A DNA stretch of 21,170 nucleotides. Origin: Sulfitobacter sp. Lineage in GTDB: Bacteria > Pseudomonadota > Alphaproteobacteria > Rhodobacterales > Rhodobacteraceae. Below are positions 14,961-21,170 of the stretch, one piece after another. Below the pieces are notes generated by a model. It worked only from the letters and a program-made list of their open reading frames with translations. It did not search any database and had not been told where the DNA came from. Position 1 is the first letter of the stretch; the number at the start of each line of letters is the position of its first letter. The stretch is from the NCBI GenBank assembly GCA_024636405.1, contig JAGXHC010000157.1, positions 1 to 21,170 of the forward strand. The letters are read 5' to 3'. Made by a program: the position numbers and the translations under genes.

Positions 14961-16697
14961 ATGCGCGACGAAGTGACAAGGCGAGGGAAGAACGAACTGC
15001 GCAGCGTGCGTCGACGCAGCCGTACGTTGTACTGGTCAGTGGCGTTGTTCAGTTTGTTTGCCAATCTGCTGATGCTCACCGGGCCGCTTTATATGCTTCA
15101 GGTATATGACCGTGTGCTTGGCTCCGGCTCGGAGGAAACGCTGATCGCGCTGTCCGTGCTTGTGGTCTTTCTATACGGTATCATGGGCATCCTGGATTAT
15201 ACGCGCGGCCGCATCATGACGCGTGTGGGCGCACGGTTTCAGGCGAGTCTGGACCGCCGTGTTTTTGATGCCGTGTTGCGTAAATCGGCTGTGGCGCCTG
15301 ATGAAAAAACCAACGCGGGGCTTGCCGATCTGGAAGCGGTACAAAGGCTTATTACATCGCCTGTACTGATGGCGGCGTTCGATGTGCCATGGACGCCAAT
15401 CTTCTTTGCGGCGATTTTCGTGTTTCATCCATTGCTGGGGTGGACCGCGCTTTGCGGTGCTGCGGTGCTGATCGTGATTGCGGTCGCCAATCAACTGCTG
15501 TCGCGCGAAAGTCAGGCCCACGCCGGTGTTGCAGGTCAGGCCGCAGGAGCGATGTCTGATCAGATACGCACCGAGGCAGAGATGGTGCAGGCGATGGGTA
15601 TGCGCGATGCCGCCTTTACCCGCTGGCAAAAGGCGCGCGGAGTGGCGCTTGAACAGCAGGTAAAGTCATCAGATGTCGTCGGCTCCTTTTCTTCTTTAAC
15701 CAAGACGATACGGCTGTTTTTGCAATCGGCAATGCTGGGCCTTGGTGCTTGGCTCGTTTTGCAGAACGAGATGACGCCGGGGGGAATGATCGCAGGATCG
15801 ATCCTGCTGGGTCGTGCGCTGGCCCCGGTTGAGATGGCGTTGAACCAATGGCCAATGGTTCAGCGCGGGATGACCGCGTGGGAACAACTGGCACGGCTTT
15901 TGGGGGCCGTGGCACCTGAACCTTTGCGCACCACCCTGCCAAAGCCGCGCGCAAGTCTGGTTGCCAAGGGGTTGACGGTGGTTCCGCCGGGCGAAAAACA
16001 AGCTTCGCTCAAGTCGGTCAGCTTTGAGGTCAAGCCAGGGCAGGCTGTTGGCGTGATCGGCGCGTCAGGCGCCGGCAAAACGACATTGGCGCGGACGTTG
16101 ACCGGCGTTTGGCCGCCCGCAGGCGGATACATCCGTTTGGATGGTGCGTCATTGGATCACTATGGCACCGAAACTCTGGGACGCCACATCGGGTATCTGC
16201 CACAGCGGGTGCAGCTGTTTGATGGGTCAATCGCAGAAAACATCGCCAGGCTGTCGGACACGCCAGACGATGCCAAGGTCGTCGCGGCGGCCAAGCTTGC
16301 TGCTGCGCATGAGATGATACTGGAATTGCCGAAAGGCTACGATACGCAGATTTCTTCGGGAAAGGTGCGCCTGTCAGGGGGGCAAATGCAGCGGATCGGC
16401 CTTGCGCGCGCTCTGTATGATGATCCGGTTATTCTGGTGCTGGATGAGCCGAACTCAAACCTCGACAATGTCGGATCACAGGCGCTTAATCATGCCATCC
16501 GGGAATTCAAAGCGAGCGGCCGATCGGTGTTGATCATGGCGCACAGGCCAGCGGCGATACAGGAATGTGACACGTTGCTGGTGCTGGATGGCGGCGTGCG
16601 TATGGCCTTTGGCCCAAAGGACGAGGTGCTGGCGAACATGGTCAAAAACCACAAGCAGATCAACAAATCACCTGTCGATTCAGGAGGCGTGACATGA
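14961..16697 (+). CDS. Type I secretion ABC transporter (permease/ATPase, PrsD/AprD type)
   Basis: This is a 578-residue exporter half-transporter. Residues 20-310 hold the membrane domain, with helices near 24-48, 60-80, 140-180 and 250-290. Residues 330-565 hold the ATPase: Walker A GASGAGKT (367-374), Q-loop YLPQR, signature LSGGQMQR (471-478), Walker B VILVLDEP (490-497) and H-loop His528. It lacks an N-terminal C39 peptidase or C39-like domain, so it belongs with the PrsD/AprD/HasD group that exports proteins with uncleaved C-terminal signals, often RTX repeats. GGAGAGG at 14949-14955 supports the start. Its last four bases overlap the adaptor gene start (ATGA). No substrate gene is adjacent. 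Confidence 0.93.
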   Translation: MRDEVTRRGKNELRSVRRRSRTLYWSVALFSLFANLLMLTGPLYMLQVYDRVLGSGSEETLIALSVLVVFLYGIMGILDYTRGRIMTRVGARFQASLDRRVFDAVLRKSAVAPDEKTNAGLADLEAVQRLITSPVLMAAFDVPWTPIFFAAIFVFHPLLGWTALCGAAVLIVIAVANQLLSRESQAHAGVAGQAAGAMSDQIRTEAEMVQAMGMRDAAFTRWQKARGVALEQQVKSSDVVGSFSSLTKTIRLFLQSAMLGLGAWLVLQNEMTPGGMIAGSILLGRALAPVEMALNQWPMVQRGMTAWEQLARLLGAVAPEPLRTTLPKPRASLVAKGLTVVPPGEKQASLKSVSFEVKPGQAVGVIGASGAGKTTLARTLTGVWPPAGGYIRLDGASLDHYGTETLGRHIGYLPQRVQLFDGSIAENIARLSDTPDDAKVVAAAKLAAAHEMILELPKGYDTQISSGKVRLSGGQMQRIGLARALYDDPVILVLDEPNSNLDNVGSQALNHAIREFKASGRSVLIMAHRPAAIQECDTLLVLDGGVRMAFGPKDEVLANMVKNHKQINKSPVDSGGVT

Positions 16698-18004
16698 GCG
16701 CCCCCAAGGACCGCAGATGGAGCGCATGGCAGCCCGTGTTGATCGGAATGCTGAGCCTGCTGTTACTGTTTGGCGGTTTCGGGACATGGGCGGTCACATC
16801 CGAAATTGCCGGCGCCATTGTTGCCAGTGGCCGGATCGAAGTGGACCAGAACCGGCAGATCGTTCAACATGACACCGGCGGCACTGTCGCGGAGATTGCG
16901 GTTGTCGAAGGCGATACGGTCGCGGCTGGGGATCTTCTGATCCGGCTTGATCCGCAACAGACGCTTTCGCAACTCACCATCATAGAAGGCCAGTTGTACG
17001 AGCTGATGGCGCGCCGGGGACGGCTTGAGGCGGAGCGGGATGAAACAGATACCGTGGTGTTCGACGATGAGTTGATCACTGTCGGCAAGCAAAATCAGGA
17101 CCTTCAGGAGCTTATTGACGGTCAGCGCAACCTGTTCGAGGCGCGCCGCGTCACGGTTGCCCAGACCATCGAACAACTGCAGAAGCGCCGCGCGCAGATC
17201 GGCAACCAGATTGATGGAGTGATTGCACAGGAGGCATCGCTTACCACCCAGCTTGAGCTGATTCAGCAAGAACTGGGCAATCAGCAAACATTGTTGGACC
17301 GCGGGTTGGCGCAGGCCGGAACGGTATTGGGGCTACAACGTGAACAGGCACGGCTGACGGGACAGATCGGCGAATTGGCGGCCAACAAGGCACAGGCCGA
17401 AGGGCGCGTCACCGAAACCGATCTGGAAATTCTCAAGCTGGCGACGACAGCGCGCGAAGAGGCAATCACCCGTCTGCGCGACCTGCGCTACCGCGAGTTG
17501 GAACTGGCCGAACAGCGCATCGCATTGCGGGCGGAAATCGACCGGCTGGACATCCGCGCGCCGGTATCCGGTATCGTTTATAACATGCAGGTGCGCACAC
17601 CGCGGTCTGTCTTGCGGGCCGCCGAGCCGCTTTTGTATCTTGTGCCGCAGGACAGGCCGCTGGTCATCGCCGCACGGGTTCAGCCGATTCATATCGACGA
17701 AATCGCAGTGGGTCAGAAGGTCAGCCTGCGGTTGACTGCACTGGACCAGCGGACCACGCCGGAACTGGTCGGGCAGGTCATATTGATATCCGCCGACGCG
17801 ATTGAGGATCAGGCAACAGGGTTGAGCTTTTTTCGTGCGGAAATCACGCTTGACCCCGGCGAGATGGACCGATTGCCAAGGGGCACGATCCTTGTGCCCG
17901 GCATGCCGGTAGATGCTTATATTCGCACGGCAGAACGGTCGCCACTGGCCTATCTGATAAAGCCGATGGCGGATTATTTCGTGCGCGCCTTCCGCGAAAG
18001 TTGA
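16694..18004 (+). CDS. Type I secretion membrane fusion protein (HlyD/PrsE family)
   Basis: This is a 436-residue periplasmic adaptor. A short cytoplasmic N-terminus precedes one membrane helix (about residues 13-38), then a lipoyl-like half-motif (IVASGRIEVDQNRQIVQHDTGG), a long alpha-helical coiled-coil region (about 95-290, rich in Gln, Glu, Leu and Arg), the second lipoyl half (LDIRAPVSGIVYNMQV) and a beta-barrel C-terminal domain ending in PVDAYIRTAER. It links the inner-membrane ABC transporter to a TolC-like outer-membrane channel, which is absent from this window. Translation is probably coupled through the ATGA overlap with the ATPase gene; AGGAGG sits just upstream. Confidence 0.93.
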   Translation: MSAPKDRRWSAWQPVLIGMLSLLLLFGGFGTWAVTSEIAGAIVASGRIEVDQNRQIVQHDTGGTVAEIAVVEGDTVAAGDLLIRLDPQQTLSQLTIIEGQLYELMARRGRLEAERDETDTVVFDDELITVGKQNQDLQELIDGQRNLFEARRVTVAQTIEQLQKRRAQIGNQIDGVIAQEASLTTQLELIQQELGNQQTLLDRGLAQAGTVLGLQREQARLTGQIGELAANKAQAEGRVTETDLEILKLATTAREEAITRLRDLRYRELELAEQRIALRAEIDRLDIRAPVSGIVYNMQVRTPRSVLRAAEPLLYLVPQDRPLVIAARVQPIHIDEIAVGQKVSLRLTALDQRTTPELVGQVILISADAIEDQATGLSFFRAEITLDPGEMDRLPRGTILVPGMPVDAYIRTAERSPLAYLIKPMADYFVRAFRES

Positions 18005-18076
18005 TGCATCCCCCTTTCGGTTGACCCGCTTCCCGGTTAGCTTCCGCGCGATATCACGCATCAAAGGAATTGTGCC

Positions 18077-18535
18077 ATGACCATCACCGCCCGCCTTGCC
18101 GAACTTGGCGTCAGCCTGCCTGACGCGGCCGCGCCCGCTGCGAACTATGTGCCGTTTGTTCAAATGGGCAGCACGCTTTATGTGTCCGGCCAGATTTCGC
18201 GCGATGACAATGGATTGATCACCGGAAAACTGGGCGACGGAACGGACGTTGCAACTGGCGCTGCGGCGGCAAAAACCTGTGCAATTGCTCTGCTGGCGCA
18301 GGTAAAAGCCGCGTGCGGTGGTGATATTGAACGGCTGGTTCGGGTGGTCAAGCTGACTGGTTTCGTCAATTCCACGAGCGACTTCACCGAACAGCCCAAG
18401 GTCATCAACGGCGCGTCCGATTTTCTGGTGGAAGCGTTGGGCGACGCGGGTCGGCATGCCCGTTCGGCCGTGTCAGCGGCATCATTGCCCCTTGGCGTCG
18501 CGGTCGAAATCGAAGGCATCTTTGAAATCAAATGA
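18077..18535 (+). CDS. RidA (YjgF/UK114) family protein, long form
   Basis: This is a 152-residue member of the RidA superfamily. True RidA proteins deaminate reactive 2-aminoacrylate and other enamine/imine intermediates. This protein is of the longer (about 150 residue) subgroup, with the opening ARLAELGVSLPDAAAPAANY, YVSGQISRD at 35-43 and HARSAVSAASLP at 127-138. The last carries Arg129 at the position of the catalytic Arg105 of E. coli RidA, so imine-hydrolysing activity is possible. AAGGAA lies before the start. A 72-bp gap separates it from the secretion genes, and its stop overlaps the next start by ATGA. Its physiological substrate cannot be told from sequence. Confidence 0.9.
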   Translation: MTITARLAELGVSLPDAAAPAANYVPFVQMGSTLYVSGQISRDDNGLITGKLGDGTDVATGAAAAKTCAIALLAQVKAACGGDIERLVRVVKLTGFVNSTSDFTEQPKVINGASDFLVEALGDAGRHARSAVSAASLPLGVAVEIEGIFEIK

Positions 18536-19293
18536 CCCTGCCGCGCATTTTTCTAAAGCGGCCTTTTGCGCACCGTGCATTGCATGATGTGACACAGGGC
18601 CGCCCCGAAAACAGCCGCGCGGCCATTCGCGCGGCTGTGGCGGCAGGTTATGGCATAGAGATCGACGTGCAGCTAAGCGCCGATGGTGCCGCGATGGTGT
18701 TTCATGATTATGCGCTGGACCGGCTGACGGGCGCACGTGGCGCGGTGCGACTGCGCCCCGCAGCAGCACTTGAGCAGATCACGCTGAGCGGGGGTGACGA
18801 AGGAATACCGATGCTGCCAGAGGTTCTGGCGCTGGTCGCGGGGCGGGTGCCATTGCTGATTGAGGTGAAAGACCAGGACGGTGGCATGGGCCCCGATATC
18901 GGCCCGCTGGAGGCCGCGACGGCACACGCACTTGCCAGCTATGACGGCCCGGTTGCGCTGATGTCGTTTAACCCGCATTCTGTGGCTCGGTTGGCTGAAC
19001 TGTTGCCGGAACTGCCGCGCGGACTTGTGACCAGCGCCTACCGTCCGGAAGATTGGCCGCTTTCCGTGGCAACCTGTGACAGGCTGCGCGATATTCCCGA
19101 CTACACGCGCGCCGGGGCTTCGTTTATCAGTCACGAAGTCGACGATCTGGACCGCGCACGTGTGGGCGATCTGAAACGGGCGGGTGCGACGGTTTTTTGC
19201 TGGACCGTGAAGGATGCGCAAACAGAAGCGCAGGCACGACAAGTTGCGGACAATATCACCTTTGAGGGCTATCTTGCGGCACTGGACACTTGA
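18532..19293 (+). CDS. Glycerophosphodiester phosphodiesterase
   Basis: This is a 253-residue GDPD enzyme that would split glycerophosphodiesters from phospholipid turnover into glycerol-3-phosphate and an alcohol. The metal and active-site residues are visible: His14-Arg15 in FAHRALHD, PENS at 25-28, Glu43 and Asp45 in GIEIDVQLS, His58-Asp59 in VFHDY, and a further Glu in LLIEVKD. There is no signal peptide, so it is probably cytoplasmic. It overlaps the RidA gene by 4 bp, pointing to a shared transcript. A 79-bp gap to the next gene leaves open whether the operon continues. The family assignment is firm; the preferred head group is unknown. Confidence 0.92.
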   Translation: MTLPRIFLKRPFAHRALHDVTQGRPENSRAAIRAAVAAGYGIEIDVQLSADGAAMVFHDYALDRLTGARGAVRLRPAAALEQITLSGGDEGIPMLPEVLALVAGRVPLLIEVKDQDGGMGPDIGPLEAATAHALASYDGPVALMSFNPHSVARLAELLPELPRGLVTSAYRPEDWPLSVATCDRLRDIPDYTRAGASFISHEVDDLDRARVGDLKRAGATVFCWTVKDAQTEAQARQVADNITFEGYLAALDT

Positions 19294-19372
19294 TCGTCCG
19301 GGATGTGGCCACAGATAGGGCTGCAAGGGCGGAACAAGGCAGAGCATAATCGCACGGGACGTTGAAATCAGG

Positions 19373-20533
19373 GTGGTGCCTCGGCTGGCCGATATTGGCC
19401 GCGCCGAATGGGACGCTTGCGCCTGTCCGGAAACTGCTGGGGGCGCGCGACCATCGGACCCCTTTACGAGCTACCGGTTTCTGGACGCGCTGGAGCAAAG
19501 CGGCAGCGTCGGGCCCGGCACCGGTTGGCAGCCGCAGTACATAGCGGCATCCGTTGACGGTCAGGTGATTGCGGTGGCGCCGATGTATGTGAAATCCCAT
19601 TCCCAAGGCGAATACATCTTTGATCACAATTGGGCGCATGCCTATGAACGCGCTGGCGGACGCTACTACCCCAAACTTCAGATTGCCGTGCCGCATACGC
19701 CTGCGACGGGGCGGCGGTTTCTGACCCGACCGGGGTTTGAGGAAACCGGGCTGGCCGCGCTGGTTCAGGGCGCGATGCAGTTGACACAGAACAATGGGCT
19801 GTCGTCGCTGCATGTCACATTTTGCACCGAAGCCGAGGCGTTGCAGGCCCAGGACATGGGCATGATGCTGCGCAAAAGCCAGCAATTTCATTGGCGCAAT
19901 GATGGTTACGTGGATTTTGACGGGTTTCTGGCCGACCTCAGTTCACGCAAGCGCAAGAATATCCGCAAGGAACGCGCGCAGGCGCAGGGTTTCGGCGGCA
20001 CCATCCAGACCTTTACCGGCGATGCAATTCAACCCGAGCATTGGGATGCGTTCTGGCGGTTTTATCAGGATACGGGCGCGCGCAAGTGGGGGACGCCCTA
20101 TCTCACACGGGAATTCTTTGACATTGCGCAGCAGACGCTGCGCGACGACATCGCGTTGGTGCTTGCGGAACGGGATGGCCACTGGATCGCGGGGGCGCTG
20201 AATTTCATCGGTGCGCAAGCATTGTACGGGCGGTACTGGGGCTGCAGCGAACACCATCCATTCCTGCATTTCGAATTATGCTACTATCAGGCCATCGACA
20301 TTGCCATCGCACGCGGTTTGCACACGGTTGAGGCCGGCGCCCAGGGCGAACACAAACTGGCGCGCGGCTATTTGCCCACGCCGACGTGGTCTTTGCATTG
20401 GATGCGGGACGAAGGATTTGCCAATGCCGTGGGCGATTATCTGCGGGCTGAACGCGCAGCAGTAGATGAAGAAATCGAGATATTGACGGAATATGGTCCG
20501 TTTAGACGCGCCGAAATCGAGGAACAACAATGA
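19373..20533 (+). CDS. FemAB/GNAT-like protein (DUF482, peptidoglycan-type acyltransferase family)
   Basis: This is a 386-residue protein resembling the proteobacterial DUF482 family, distant relatives of FemAB/GNAT aminoacyl- or acyltransferases often labelled 'peptidoglycan biosynthesis/recognition'. Characteristic stretches are [17 protein letters not shown] (residues 29-45), [41 protein letters not shown] and the late [21 protein letters not shown] plus [14 protein letters not shown]. The actual reaction is not established. No ATG is available at the front. The GTG at 19373 (or 19376) is the first usual start, but the frame is open back to 19319 and looks coding from about 19350, so the true start may be upstream at a rare codon. 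It overlaps the next gene by ATGA. Confidence 0.8.
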   Translation: MVPRLADIGRAEWDACACPETAGGARPSDPFTSYRFLDALEQSGSVGPGTGWQPQYIAASVDGQVIAVAPMYVKSHSQGEYIFDHNWAHAYERAGGRYYPKLQIAVPHTPATGRRFLTRPGFEETGLAALVQGAMQLTQNNGLSSLHVTFCTEAEALQAQDMGMMLRKSQQFHWRNDGYVDFDGFLADLSSRKRKNIRKERAQAQGFGGTIQTFTGDAIQPEHWDAFWRFYQDTGARKWGTPYLTREFFDIAQQTLRDDIALVLAERDGHWIAGALNFIGAQALYGRYWGCSEHHPFLHFELCYYQAIDIAIARGLHTVEAGAQGEHKLARGYLPTPTWSLHWMRDEGFANAVGDYLRAERAAVDEEIEILTEYGPFRRAEIEEQQ

Positions 20534-20838
20534 CCGAAAGACTTAGTGAACAAACCCGAAAGACTGTTCTGGACCCGCTGTTCAAAACCGGCTGGAAAAT
20601 GCAGGAAGACCGTGACGCAATTGAAAAGACCTTCAAATTTAGCGATTTTGCGGACGCTTTCGGATGGATGACCCGTGTTGCCATCTGGGCAGAAAAATGG
20701 AATCACCACCCCGAATGGAGCAATGTTTACAACAAGGTTACGGTGACATTGATCACACATGACGTTGACGGGCTCAGCTCACTGGATGCAAAGCTGGCGC
20801 GCAAGATGGATGGCCTGAAGGGCGAAATCGAAAGCTAA
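20530..20838 (+). CDS. 4a-hydroxytetrahydrobiopterin (pterin carbinolamine) dehydratase
   Basis: This is a 102-residue protein of the PCD/DCoH family, which dehydrates 4a-hydroxytetrahydropterin to regenerate the cofactor of aromatic amino acid hydroxylases. The signature is [15 protein letters not shown] (residues 56-70) with His59, His60 and Pro61, and [10 protein letters not shown] with His77, the third active-site histidine. Length is normal for the family. It overlaps the FemAB-like gene by 4 bp, so it is co-transcribed. No phenylalanine hydroxylase gene is in view; PCD homologues also occur without one, where they may serve in molybdopterin metabolism. Confidence 0.93.
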   Translation: MTERLSEQTRKTVLDPLFKTGWKMQEDRDAIEKTFKFSDFADAFGWMTRVAIWAEKWNHHPEWSNVYNKVTVTLITHDVDGLSSLDAKLARKMDGLKGEIES

Positions 20839-20848
20839 TGGAAGACTA

Positions 20849-21170
20849 ATGCAAGATTTTATGAACACCGAACTGTGGCAGGGCAAAACGATCGCGGACC
20901 TGCTGACACTTGAATTTTTGGCCTCAACTTTCGGTTCTATACTGGGTGCCCTTGCGATCCTTGTGGTCGGTTGGGTTGTCTCAAGCTGGCTGCAGCATCG
21001 GGTGCAGAACTTGGGCAAGCGGCACAAGCATCTGGACGAAATGCTTTTTGAATTCCTTGGTTCCATCGTGCGCTATGTGATCATTGGTTTCACGATCCTG
21101 TTTGTTCTCAACACATTCGGCGTGCGCACGACGTCGGTCGTGGCCGTCATTGGTGCGGCAGGTCTGGCGA
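20849..21170 (+). CDS. MscS-type mechanosensitive channel, 3' end cut by window edge
   Basis: The first 107 residues of a membrane protein are visible. After a polar N-terminus, hydrophobic helices lie near residues 29-47 and 70-90. The window ends in VRTTSVVAVIGAAGLA, the start of the glycine/alanine-rich pore helix (TM3) typical of MscS (consensus runs into GLALQ). The layout fits a small-conductance mechanosensitive channel that opens under osmotic downshock. GGAAG (20840-20844) sits 4 nt before the ATG, and the gap to the previous gene is 10 bp, so it belongs to the same transcription unit. Total length cannot be judged. Confidence 0.88.
   Translation, partial: MQDFMNTELWQGKTIADLLTLEFLASTFGSILGALAILVVGWVVSSWLQHRVQNLGKRHKHLDEMLFEFLGSIVRYVIIGFTILFVLNTFGVRTTSVVAVIGAAGLA

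Noticed and set aside
18021..18055. TTGACC upstream of the RidA gene as a -35 box
   Set aside because: No -10 box at a normal distance (CCGCGC at 17 bp; GATATC is too far).
17333..18457. 374-codon minus-strand frame opposite the HlyD-type and RidA genes
   Set aside because: Antisense to two well-recognised genes, with no motif or ribosome binding site of its own.

Overview
The window looks like ordinary chromosome from a Rhodobacterales (Roseobacter-group) alphaproteobacterium. The evidence is high-GC coding sequence, short gaps and ATGA stop/start overlaps, a DUF1523-type membrane protein, a GT14 'Branch' glycosyltransferase with a long C-terminal extension, a glnK-amtB pair, and a PrsD/PrsE-type secretion pair. 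I see no insertion sequence, prophage, CRISPR array, tRNA or rRNA. Genes at both window edges are cut.

Layout, left to right. (1) 3-1873: three tightly spaced plus-strand genes (a hypothetical protein cut at its 5' end, a small two-helix membrane protein, a DUF1523-like membrane protein), closed by a clear intrinsic terminator. (2) 1874-3112: a C45-type (acyltransferase-like) Ntn hydrolase behind a promoter whose -10 region sits in a 32-bp imperfect palindrome. (3) 3134-7430: a probable cell-surface glycan and envelope cluster. A GT14 transferase and a HINT protein lie on the minus strand. A PAPS-type sulfotransferase and a DedA membrane protein diverge from them on the plus strand, and a secreted SGNH hydrolase converges from the other side. 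(4) 7596-10232: smpB, possibly leaderless, then sseA directly abutting an aspartate/aromatic aminotransferase gene. The last two could form a cysteine to 3-mercaptopyruvate to pyruvate plus sulfane-sulfur route. (5) 10233-10686: a 454-bp noncoding stretch between convergent genes with several inverted repeats. (6) 10687-12365, minus strand: glnK-amtB, the nitrogen-status sensor and ammonium channel. They diverge from a class A penicillin-binding protein (12621-14825) across a region holding two abutting dyads. (7) 14961-18004: a type I secretion ABC ATPase and HlyD-type adaptor, overlapping by 4 bp, with no substrate or outer-membrane partner in view. (8) 18077-21170: RidA, glycerophosphodiester phosphodiesterase, a FemAB/GNAT-like protein, pterin carbinolamine dehydratase and the start of an MscS channel, mostly overlapping or very close.

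Most genes are recognisable housekeeping or envelope functions. The points most worth a second look are the structured noncoding region at 10.2-10.7 kb, the palindromic control sites near 1.93 and 12.48 kb, the GT14/sulfotransferase/SGNH glycan cluster, and the sseA-aminotransferase pair. I found no convincing wholly new system.
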